Source: Pseudomonas alcaligenes
GTDB lineage: Bacteria; Pseudomonadota; Gammaproteobacteria; Pseudomonadales; Pseudomonadaceae
Assembly: GCF_014490745.1 (NCBI RefSeq)
Contig: NZ_LZEU01000001.1
Coordinates: 4,553,501-4,617,500, forward strand
DNA: 64,000 nucleotides
Reading direction: 5' to 3'
A program made the position numbers and the translations under genes. Below, one piece after another: positions 26,090 to 33,549 of this stretch; the stretch's first letter is position 1, and each line of letters begins with the position of its first letter. The notes beneath the pieces were generated by a model. The model was not told the origin of the DNA. It saw nothing but the letters and a program-made list of their open reading frames with translations, and did no database searches.

Positions 26090-27607
26090 ATGCTCGAACA
26101 GTACGTAAAGAAGACCCTCACCTCGCGCGTCTACGACGTCGCCGTGGAAACCCCGCTGCAACCCGCCCGCCAGCTCTCCGAGCGCCTGGGCAACCAGATT
26201 CTGCTCAAGCGCGAGGATCTGCAGCCGGTCTACTCGTTCAAGATTCGCGGCGCCTACAACAAGCTGGCCCAGCTCAGCCCGGAAGAACTGGCACGTGGCG
26301 TGGTCACCGCCTCGGCCGGCAACCATGCCCAGGGCCTGGCCCTGGCCGCCAAGCACATGGGGGTGAAAGCCACCATCGTGATGCCGCGCACCACCCCCGA
26401 GCTGAAGGTGCAGGGCGTACGCTCGCGCGGCGGCAAGGTGGTGCTGCACGGCGACGCCTTCCCCGAGGCGCTGGCCTACTCGCTGAAGCTGGTCGAGGAA
26501 AAGGGCTACGTCTATATCCACCCCTATGACGACGAGCACGTGATCGCCGGGCAGGGCACCGTGGCCATGGAGATCCTGCGCCAGCAGCCGGGCCAGCTGG
26601 ACGCCATCTTCGTCCCGGTCGGCGGCGGCGGCCTGATCGCCGGCATCGCCGCCTACGTCAAATACCTGCGCCCGGAAATCAAGATCATCGGCGTCGAACC
26701 GGACGACTCCAACTGCCTGCAGGCGGCCATGGCTGCCGGCGAGCGTGTGGTGCTGCCGACCGTGGGCCTGTTCGCCGATGGCGTGGCCGTGGCGCAGATC
26801 GGCCAGCACACCTTCGATATCTGCAAGGACTATGTCGACGAGGTGATCACCGTCAGCACCGACGAGATCTGCGCGGCGATCAAGGACATCTACGACGACA
26901 CCCGCTCGATCACCGAGCCGGCCGGCGCCCTGAGCGTGGCCGGGATCAAGAAGTACGTGGAGCGCGAAGGCCTCAGCGGCCAGGTGCTGGTCGGCATCGA
27001 CTCGGGCGCCAACGTCAATTTCGACCGCCTGCGCCATGTCGCCGAGCGCGCCGAACTGGGCGAGAAGCGCGAGGCGATCATCGCCGTGACCATCCCCGAG
27101 CAGCCGGGCAGCTTCAAGGCCTTCTGCGAGGCGATCGGCAAGCGCCAGATCACCGAGTTCAACTACCGCTACCACACCGACAAGGAAGCGCACATCTTCG
27201 TCGGCGTGCAGACCCACCCGGAATCCGACCCGCGCGCGGCGCTGGTGGAGAACCTGCGCAGCCAGGGTTTCCCGGTGCTCGACCTGACCGACAACGAGCT
27301 GGCCAAGCTGCATATCCGCCACACCGTCGGCGGCCATGCGGCGGCGGTGGCCGATGAAGTGGTGCTGCGTTTCGAGTTCCCGGAGCGCCCGGGCGCACTG
27401 TTCAACTTCCTCACCAAGCTGGGCGGGCACTGGAACATCACCATGTTCCACTACCGCAACCACGGCGCCGCTGACGGCCGCGTACTGGCCGCGCTGCAGG
27501 TGCCGGCCGACGAACGCCAGCTGATCCCGGCCGCCCTGGACGCCATCGGCTATCCCTACTGGGACGAGAGCGACAACCCGGCCTACAAACTGTTTCTCGG
27601 CAAATAA
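26090..27607 (+). CDS. ilvA: Threonine ammonia-lyase, biosynthetic (505 aa)
   Basis: PLP enzyme converting threonine to 2-oxobutyrate, first step of isoleucine synthesis. PLP-binding Lys51 lies in YSFKIRGAYNKL, the glycine-rich phosphate loop is PVGGGGLIAG, and SAGNHAQG is the substrate loop. Two C-terminal ACT-like regulatory domains (IPEQPGSFKAFCEAIG and FPERPGALFNFLTKLG) mark the long, isoleucine-inhibited biosynthetic form. The start MLEQYVKKTLTS at 26090 gives the normal length. Confidence 0.96.
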   Translation: MLEQYVKKTLTSRVYDVAVETPLQPARQLSERLGNQILLKREDLQPVYSFKIRGAYNKLAQLSPEELARGVVTASAGNHAQGLALAAKHMGVKATIVMPRTTPELKVQGVRSRGGKVVLHGDAFPEALAYSLKLVEEKGYVYIHPYDDEHVIAGQGTVAMEILRQQPGQLDAIFVPVGGGGLIAGIAAYVKYLRPEIKIIGVEPDDSNCLQAAMAAGERVVLPTVGLFADGVAVAQIGQHTFDICKDYVDEVITVSTDEICAAIKDIYDDTRSITEPAGALSVAGIKKYVEREGLSGQVLVGIDSGANVNFDRLRHVAERAELGEKREAIIAVTIPEQPGSFKAFCEAIGKRQITEFNYRYHTDKEAHIFVGVQTHPESDPRAALVENLRSQGFPVLDLTDNELAKLHIRHTVGGHAAAVADEVVLRFEFPERPGALFNFLTKLGGHWNITMFHYRNHGAADGRVLAALQVPADERQLIPAALDAIGYPYWDESDNPAYKLFLGK

Positions 27608-27628
27608 CTCGACTACAGAGAGCCCGTG

Positions 27629-28069
27629 ATGGAGCACTACCAGCTACTGAAATACGCCCACCTGATTCCCGCCGTGCTGATCCTGGCCGGCTTCATTGCC
27701 CACGCCTTCATGCTGTGGAAAGCCAACAAGAGCGGCGACGCTGCCGTGCTGACTCGCAAGCTGCGCATCACCCGCCTGTACAGCCTGCCGGCCATCGGCC
27801 TGGTGACGCTGAGCCTGCCCATCAGCGGCTGGTGGCTGGTGCACACGGTCGGCCTGCCGCTGGGCGCCAGCTGGCTGCTGTACAGCGCCGTGCTGTTCGC
27901 CCTGCTGGTGCTGTGCGGTCTGCTCCTGCACGGCCGCCTGGGCGCCTGGCAGGCAGCGGTGGGTGGCGCGGTGCCGGTCAAGCTGCTGCGCTTCGTGATC
28001 GCCTATGGCGTGCTGATGCTGGTTCTGCTGCTGGCGATCTTCGCCCTGATGGGGGCCAAGCCGGCCTGA
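27629..28069 (+). CDS. Small integral membrane protein, DUF2269-like (146 aa)
   Basis: Four predicted transmembrane segments: HLIPAVLILAGFIAHAFML, YSLPAIGLVTLSLPISGWWLV, WLLYSAVLFALLVLCGLLL and FVIAYGVLMLVLLLAIFAL. It resembles the DUF2269 protein encoded just downstream and is probably a diverged paralogue or partner. The start is taken as ATG 27629 (AGAGAG upstream), though GTG at 27626 immediately precedes it. It follows ilvA by 21 bases and may be co-transcribed. Function unknown. Confidence 0.8.
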   Translation: MEHYQLLKYAHLIPAVLILAGFIAHAFMLWKANKSGDAAVLTRKLRITRLYSLPAIGLVTLSLPISGWWLVHTVGLPLGASWLLYSAVLFALLVLCGLLLHGRLGAWQAAVGGAVPVKLLRFVIAYGVLMLVLLLAIFALMGAKPA

Positions 28070-28078
28070 TGCCTTGCG

Positions 28079-28201
28079 CAAAATCGTGCGAGCTAGAGCC
28101 AAACGGCGGCGGAAAGGGCCGAAGAAGCGGAGTTTATGTGTGATAAATAAGCATTCTGAGGCCATTTCCAACTCCGTTTGGCCGACGCGCAGCAGATTTT
28201 G
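28079..28201. repeat. 123-bp imperfect palindromic element (cruciform-forming)
   Basis: The outer ends CAAAATC (28079-28085) and GATTTTG (28195-28201) are exact complements. The next conserved blocks GCCAAACGG (28098-28106) and CCGTTTGGC (28174-28182) are exact complements after equal 12-base unpaired spacers. Further inward GGAAA, GGCC and AGAA pair with TTTCC, GGCC and TTCT, and the centre has TTTAT-GTGTG-ATAAA. The AT-rich centre and mosaic pairing contrast with its surroundings. It fills the whole gap between two membrane-protein genes and supplies the leader of the second. Confidence 0.75.
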
Positions 28202-28203
28202 AG

Positions 28204-28671
28204 ATGAGCCTGTACCTGCTGCTCAAGACCCTGCACATCCTCTCTTCCACCCTGCTGTTCGGCACCGGCCTGGGCTCGGCCTACTACGCCCTGCGCGCCT
28301 GGCGCAGCGGCGAAGTGCAGGTGATCGCCAGCACTTTCCGCCACCTGGTCACCGCCGACTGGCTGTTTATCGCCACCACGGCCGTATTCCAGCCGCTTAG
28401 CGGCCTAGCCCTGGCAAAGATCGCCGGCTGGCCGCTGAACCAGTGGTGGTTGCTGTGGAGCGCCGGGCTGTTCGTGTTCGCCGGGCTGTGCTGGCTGCCG
28501 GTGCTGTGGCTGCAGATCCGCGTGCGCAACATGGCGGCCCAGGCGCTGCGCGATGGCACGCCGCTGCCGGAACGGGCCAACCTCTATATGCGCATCTGGT
28601 TCGCCCTGGGCTGGCCGGCGTTCCTGGCCTTTATCGCGATCTTCTGGCTGATGGTGGCCAAGCCGCTGTGA
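28204..28671 (+). CDS. DUF2269 family integral membrane protein (155 aa)
   Basis: Begins MSLYLLLKTLHILSSTLLFGTGLGSAYY, the conserved first helix of DUF2269, followed by three more hydrophobic helices around residues 48-70, 78-100 and 133-153. The start codon lies two bases beyond the palindromic element, and there is no normally spaced Shine-Dalgarno (only GAG directly touching the ATG). Translation is therefore expected to be weak or to depend on the element. Function unknown. Confidence 0.83.
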   Translation: MSLYLLLKTLHILSSTLLFGTGLGSAYYALRAWRSGEVQVIASTFRHLVTADWLFIATTAVFQPLSGLALAKIAGWPLNQWWLLWSAGLFVFAGLCWLPVLWLQIRVRNMAAQALRDGTPLPERANLYMRIWFALGWPAFLAFIAIFWLMVAKPL

Positions 28672-28675
28672 TTGC

Positions 28676-28729
28676 GTAGGGCGGGGGCAAGCCGCGCAGC
28701 GTGGCTTACGCGGGTTGCACCCGCTCTAC
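28676..28729. repeat. REP-like inverted repeat, copy 2 (degenerate)
   Basis: GTAGGGCGGGGGCAAGCCGCG at 28676-28696 (21 bases, imperfect arm) pairs with CGCGGGTTGCACCCGCTCTAC at 28709-28729. It is the same family as the elements at 25177 and 35949, with several mismatches. It sits between convergent genes. Confidence 0.75.
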
Positions 28730-28738
28730 ACGACGCTC

Positions 28739-29392
28739 TTAGCGCAGGCTGAGCACCGGCCAGCCCCGTTCGGTGGCAATGGCGCGCAGGGTGTCGTCCG
28801 GATCGACCGCCACCGGGTGAGTCGCCGCCTGCAGCAGCGGCAGGTCGTTGCGCGAGTCGCTGTAGAAGTAGCTGCCGTCCAGGCTAAAACCGGTCTCGGC
28901 CAGCCACTGGTTCATCCGCGTGACCTTGCCTTCCTGGTAGCAGGGCACGCCGGCGACCTGCCCGGTGTAGCGACCATCCTGCATGCCGCATTCGGTGGCC
29001 AGCAGGGTATCGACGCCCAGGCGCGCGGCAATCGGCGCGGTGATGAAGCGGTTGGTGGCGGTGATGATCACCAGCTTGTCGCCGGCCTCGCGGTGCTGCT
29101 GCAGCAGCGCCTCGCCCTTGGCCAGGATGATCGGCTCGATCACCTCGCGCATGAACTCGGCCTGCCAGCGCGCCAGTTCGTCAGCCTCGGTACGGGCAAG
29201 AATGGCCTGGGTGAAGCTCTGGTAGGCCACCACGTCGAGCTTGCCGGCGCAGTAGTCGGCATAGAAGGCATCGTTGCGCGCGCGGTACTCGACGGCGTCG
29301 ACACGACCGCTGTCGCAGAGGAATTCGCCCCAGCTGTGATCGCTATCGCCGGCCAGCAGGGTGTTGTCGAGATCGAAAAGGGCAAGGCGCAC
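28739..29392 (-). CDS. HAD-superfamily phosphatase, SerB-like (HAD-IB) (217 aa)
   Basis: HAD hydrolase with motif [12 protein letters not shown], motif [10 protein letters not shown] and motif III Lys plus [12 protein letters not shown]. The HAD-IB pattern resembles phosphoserine phosphatase-like enzymes. The start is taken as GTG at 29392 (protein [10 protein letters not shown], read as Met), with AGGT eight bases upstream. A TTG further upstream would add seven residues but has no support. Divergent from rppH. Substrate unknown; some relatives dephosphorylate small phospho-amino acids. Confidence 0.88.
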   Translation of the reverse strand: MRLALFDLDNTLLAGDSDHSWGEFLCDSGRVDAVEYRARNDAFYADYCAGKLDVVAYQSFTQAILARTEADELARWQAEFMREVIEPIILAKGEALLQQHREAGDKLVIITATNRFITAPIAARLGVDTLLATECGMQDGRYTGQVAGVPCYQEGKVTRMNQWLAETGFSLDGSYFYSDSRNDLPLLQAATHPVAVDPDDTLRAIATERGWPVLSLR

Positions 29393-29538
29393 GTCGGAAT
29401 ACCTGAATCGCAATGGTCACGAAGGGGCGCCAGAATAGCCGCTTTCGCCCCCGCTGCCCATTAGCCGAGCCGCGCGTTTGCTGCGCCCGCGGGCTTTGTG
29501 GAACAATGCCGAAACATGCGTTTTCGAGGTGTTGTGCC

Positions 29539-30018
29539 GTGATCGACTCCGATGGTTTCCGCCCTAATGTCGGCATCATCCTGACCAATGATATCGGTCA
29601 GGTGCTGTGGGCCCGCCGGATCAATCAGGATGCCTGGCAATTTCCCCAGGGCGGCATCAACCCCAAGGAATCGCCGGAACAGGCGCTGTACCGGGAACTG
29701 CACGAAGAAGTCGGGCTCGAAGAGCAGGATGTGAAGATTCTCGCCTGCACCCGCGGCTGGTTGCGCTATCGTCTGCCCCAGCGACTGGTGCGCACCCACA
29801 GCCAACCGCTGTGCATCGGGCAAAAACAGAAATGGTTTCTCCTGCGCCTGACCGGCGCGGAAGAGCGAGTGCGCATGGATGTCACCGGCAAACCCGAGTT
29901 CGACGGCTGGCGCTGGGTCAGTTACTGGTACCCGCTGGGCCAGGTCGTCACATTCAAGCGCGAGGTCTATCGCCGCGCGCTCAAGGAACTAGCCCCGCGC
30001 CTGCTGGCGCGCGACTGA
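29539..30018 (+). CDS. rppH: RNA pyrophosphohydrolase RppH (159 aa)
   Basis: Nudix hydrolase that removes pyrophosphate from the 5' end of triphosphorylated mRNA, opening it to RNase E decay. The Nudix box is complete: [23 protein letters not shown]. The start is GTG at 29539, giving [15 protein letters not shown] and the family's normal length, with GAGG upstream. It is followed after 22 bases by ptsP, the conserved rppH-ptsP pair. Confidence 0.96.
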   Translation: MIDSDGFRPNVGIILTNDIGQVLWARRINQDAWQFPQGGINPKESPEQALYRELHEEVGLEEQDVKILACTRGWLRYRLPQRLVRTHSQPLCIGQKQKWFLLRLTGAEERVRMDVTGKPEFDGWRWVSYWYPLGQVVTFKREVYRRALKELAPRLLARD

Positions 30019-30040
30019 TCACGGAGTTCGACCCCGAGCC

Positions 30041-32320
30041 ATGCTCAACACGCTGCGCAAGATCGTCCAGGAAGTAAACGCCGCCAAGGATCTCAAGGCG
30101 GCGCTGACGATCATTGTGCAACGGGTCAAGGAATCCATGGGCAGCCAGGTCTGCTCGGTCTACCTGCTCGACCCGGAGAGCAACCGCTTCGTGCTGATGG
30201 CCACCGAGGGCCTCAACAAGCGCTCCATCGGCAAGGTCAGCATGGCCCCCAACGAGGGTCTGGTCGGCCTGGTCGGCACCCGCGAGGAGCCGCTCAACCT
30301 CGAACACGCCTCCGAACACCCGCGCTACCGCTACTTCCCGGAAACCGGTGAAGAACGCTACGCCTCCTTCCTCGGCGCGCCGATCATCCACCACCGGCGG
30401 GTGATGGGCGTTCTGGTGGTGCAGCAGAAGGAACGCCGCCAGTTCGACGAGGGCGAAGAAGCCTTCCTGGTGACCATGAGCGCCCAGCTCGCCGGGGTTA
30501 TCGCCCACGCCGAAGCCACCGGCTCGATCCGTGGCCTGGGCAAGCAGGGCAAGGGCATCCAGGAAGCCCGTTTCGTCGGCGTGCCCGGTGCCCCGGGTGC
30601 TGCCGTCGGCCGCGCCGTGGTGGTACTGCCGCCGGCTGATCTGGACGTGGTGCCGGACAAGGCGGTGGACGACATCGCGGCCGAGCTGGAGCTGTTCGGC
30701 AAGGCCCTGGAGTGGGTACGCGAGGACATGCACGAGCTGTCCGCCAAGCTCGCCACCCAGCTGCGCAAGGAAGAGCGCGCGCTGTTCGACGTGTACCTGA
30801 TGATGCTCGACGACGCCGCCCTCGGCCTCGAAGTGCGCAACGTGATCAAGACCGGCCAGTGGGCCCAGGGCGCCTTGCGTCAGGTGGTCGGCGAGCACGT
30901 CAGCCGCTTCGAGCTGATGGACGACGCCTACCTGCGCGAGCGCGCCGCCGACGTGCGCGACCTCGGCCGCCGCCTGCTCGCCTACCTGCAGGAAGAACGC
31001 AAACAGAACCTGGTGTACCAGGACAACACCATCCTGGTCAGCGAGGAGCTGTCGCCGGCCATGCTCGGCGAAGTACCGGAAGGCAAGCTGGTCGGCCTGA
31101 TCTCGGTACAGGGCTCGGGCAACTCGCACGTGGCCATCCTCGCCCGCGCCATGGGCATTCCCACGGTCATGGGCGCGGTCGACCTGCCCTACTCCAAGCT
31201 CGACGGCATCGAACTGATCGTCGACGGCTACCACGGCGAAGTCTTCACCAACCCCAGCGACCTGCTGCGCAAGCAGTACGCCGAAGTGGTCGAGGAAGAA
31301 CGCCAGCTGGCCCAAGGCCTCAGCGCCCTGCGCGAGCTGCCGTGCGAGACGCTGGACGGCCAGCGCCTGCCCCTGTGGGTCAACACCGGCCTGCTGGCCG
31401 ACGTGAAGCGCGCCCAGGAGCGTGGCGCCGAAGGCGTCGGCCTGTACCGCACAGAAGTGCCGTTCATGAACGGCGAGCGCTTCCCCAGCGAGAAGGAACA
31501 GCTGGCCAACTACCGCGAGCAGTTGGCCGCCTTCCATCCGCTGCCGGTGACCATGCGCACCCTGGACATCGGCGGCGACAAGGCGCTGAGCTATTTCCCG
31601 ATCAAGGAAGACAACCCCTTCCTCGGCTGGCGCGGCATCCGCATCACCCTCGACCACCCGGAGATCTTCCTGGTGCAGGTGCGCGCCATGCTCAAGGCCA
31701 GCGAAGGCCTGAACAACCTGCGCATCCTCCTGCCGATGATTTCCGGCATCCAGGAAATGGAAGAAGCGCTGCACCTGATTCACCGCGCCTGGGGCGAAGT
31801 GCGCGATGAGGGCGTGGACATCCCCATGCCGCCGGTGGGGGTGATGATCGAGATTCCCGCCGCGGTCTACCAGATCCGCGAGCTGGCGCGCCAGGTCGAC
31901 TTCATCTCGGTCGGCTCGAATGACCTGACGCAGTACCTGCTGGCGGTGGATCGCAACAACCCGCGAGTCGCCGACCTCTATGACTTCCTCCACCCGGCCG
32001 TGCTGCACGCGCTGAAACTGGTGGTCGACGGCGCCCATGCCGAAGGCAAGCCGGTGAGCATCTGCGGCGAGATGGCCGGCGATCCGGCGGCGGCCGTGCT
32101 GCTGCTGGCGATGGGCTTCGACAGCCTGTCGATGAACGCCACCAACCTGCCCAAGGTGAAGTGGCTGCTGCGCCAGATCAGCTCGAGCAAGGCCCGCGAA
32201 CTGCTCAACCACCTGCTGCTGATCGACAACCCGCAGGTGATCCACAGCACCCTGCACCTGGCCCTGCGCAACCTCGGCCTGGGCCGGGTGATCAACCCGG
32301 CGGCGACTATCCAGAGCTGA
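30041..32320 (+). CDS. ptsP: PEP phosphotransferase EI-Ntr, PtsP (759 aa)
   Basis: First enzyme of the nitrogen PTS: autophosphorylates from PEP and passes phosphate to NPr. An N-terminal GAF domain (residues ~1-160; senses glutamine/2-oxoglutarate in homologues) precedes the EI module. The phosphorylated His363 lies in GSGNSHVAILARAMGIPTVMG, and the PEP-binding TIM barrel shows TMRTLDIGGDKAL, MIEIPAAVYQI, SVGSNDLTQYLLAVDRNNP and SICGEMAGDP. Operon with rppH. In pseudomonads PtsP affects nitrogen-carbon balance, PHB and virulence traits. Confidence 0.96.
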   Translation: MLNTLRKIVQEVNAAKDLKAALTIIVQRVKESMGSQVCSVYLLDPESNRFVLMATEGLNKRSIGKVSMAPNEGLVGLVGTREEPLNLEHASEHPRYRYFPETGEERYASFLGAPIIHHRRVMGVLVVQQKERRQFDEGEEAFLVTMSAQLAGVIAHAEATGSIRGLGKQGKGIQEARFVGVPGAPGAAVGRAVVVLPPADLDVVPDKAVDDIAAELELFGKALEWVREDMHELSAKLATQLRKEERALFDVYLMMLDDAALGLEVRNVIKTGQWAQGALRQVVGEHVSRFELMDDAYLRERAADVRDLGRRLLAYLQEERKQNLVYQDNTILVSEELSPAMLGEVPEGKLVGLISVQGSGNSHVAILARAMGIPTVMGAVDLPYSKLDGIELIVDGYHGEVFTNPSDLLRKQYAEVVEEERQLAQGLSALRELPCETLDGQRLPLWVNTGLLADVKRAQERGAEGVGLYRTEVPFMNGERFPSEKEQLANYREQLAAFHPLPVTMRTLDIGGDKALSYFPIKEDNPFLGWRGIRITLDHPEIFLVQVRAMLKASEGLNNLRILLPMISGIQEMEEALHLIHRAWGEVRDEGVDIPMPPVGVMIEIPAAVYQIRELARQVDFISVGSNDLTQYLLAVDRNNPRVADLYDFLHPAVLHALKLVVDGAHAEGKPVSICGEMAGDPAAAVLLLAMGFDSLSMNATNLPKVKWLLRQISSSKARELLNHLLLIDNPQVIHSTLHLALRNLGLGRVINPAATIQS

Positions 32321-32410
32321 GCCGGCACCGCCCCGCCCCCTCTCCCGTAACCGCCAACCCGCCGATTGCCGCGGCTGCGCCTGGCGCAGCCTAGGCAGCC
32401 CTGGGCAACC

Positions 32411-33445
32411 CTACGCCGGCTCCCTGAGCAACTTCGCCCGGTAGGCCTCCGGGGTCACCCCGTACCAGCGGCGAAACGCCCGGTAGAACGGCGACAGCTC
32501 GGCAAAGCCACAGGCCCTGGCCACCTCGCGAATGCTCTGTCCGCCCTGCAGCAGCTCATGGGCACGGGCCTGCTGCACCGCCTCGCGCACCTGGCGCAGG
32601 TTGCCGCCCTGGGCCGCCAGGGCGCGCTGCAGGGCGGCCGGGCTCAGCCCCAGCTCCGCAGCGCAGGCCTGCAGCGAGCACGGCGCCTGCCCCAGGCGCA
32701 GCCCCAGCAGATAGCGCAGGCGATTGAGCAGGTCGTTCTCCACCAGCTGCGCCAGCTGCTCCTCGGCATGCTCCCAGAGCAGGCGGTGCAGGCTCGGATT
32801 GGCCGTGCGCGACGGCCTGCGCAGCAGCGCGGCGGGGAAACACAAAGCGTCATGGGCACAGGCGAAACTCGGCAGCAGGCCGAACAGCCGGCGGTGTTCG
32901 CCGAGGCGCCGCGGGCGGGCATGGCGGAACTCCACGGCGCTGAGCTGAAACTCGTCATCGGTGATGAAGCACAGCAGCTTGAGGAACAGCAGCGCCAGGC
33001 ACTCCATCTGCTGGCGCAGCGGGGCAAAGGCCTGGTAGTTGAGGTCGAGCACCAGGCGCGCCTGCTCGCCATCCAGCTGCAACTGGGCGACAAAGCCACC
33101 GGCGAGGATGTGCTGGAAGCGCAGGAAGCTGTGCAGCGCCTCGTCCAGGTCGCGGCTGGCCAGCAGCAGGTAGCCGACCACGTCGAGCAGGCGCGGCTTC
33201 ATCACCTCGCCCAGGTGCAGGCCGATGTCCGGGTCGCCGGTCAGGCTGTCCGCGGCCATCCAGAACAGCGGCGCCTCGTCGTGGCGCAGGCGCCCTTCCA
33301 GCGGCGGCGGCACCAGGCGGCGGTACTGGTTGGTGCTGCGATAGATCGCCGTGGGGTCGTAACCGAGCACGCCCAGCGCCTCGTAGAGCAGGCGGCGCAG
33401 GGTGGCGGAATGGGTCAGCGGCAGGTCGGCCTGGGGACTGGACAT
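32411..33445 (-). CDS. AraC-family transcriptional regulator with PF12625-type N-terminal domain (344 aa)
   Basis: C-terminal AraC helix-turn-helix pair (LQACAAELGLSPAALQRALAAQG and IREVARACGFAELSPFYRAFRRWYGVTPEAYR). The N-terminal half resembles the 'arabinose-binding' domain found in regulators such as OruR. It is divergent from the Ntn acylase gene, with 104 bases between them, so it probably controls that gene. I recall the same pair (PA0306 and PA0305) in P. aeruginosa. Effector unknown. Confidence 0.87.
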   Translation of the reverse strand: MSSPQADLPLTHSATLRRLLYEALGVLGYDPTAIYRSTNQYRRLVPPPLEGRLRHDEAPLFWMAADSLTGDPDIGLHLGEVMKPRLLDVVGYLLLASRDLDEALHSFLRFQHILAGGFVAQLQLDGEQARLVLDLNYQAFAPLRQQMECLALLFLKLLCFITDDEFQLSAVEFRHARPRRLGEHRRLFGLLPSFACAHDALCFPAALLRRPSRTANPSLHRLLWEHAEEQLAQLVENDLLNRLRYLLGLRLGQAPCSLQACAAELGLSPAALQRALAAQGGNLRQVREAVQQARAHELLQGGQSIREVARACGFAELSPFYRAFRRWYGVTPEAYRAKLLREPA

Positions 33446-33549
33446 GGCGGCTCCTCGATTGACCGGAGAATTCCATCCTTCTGATGTTTGGTCAATGTCC
33501 GAGTCCGGCCGACTGCGCAGAATGGCGGCACAACAATAAGGAGAGCTTC

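Noticed and set aside
28079..28201. Calling the palindromic element an integron attC site
   Set aside because: The architecture is similar (spaced complementary boxes), but I do not see the consensus RYYYAAC/GTTRRRY core pair, and there is no integrase or cassette array.
29981..32257. Long minus-strand frame opposite ptsP
   Set aside because: Mirror of a high-GC coding region; PtsP is unambiguous on the plus strand.
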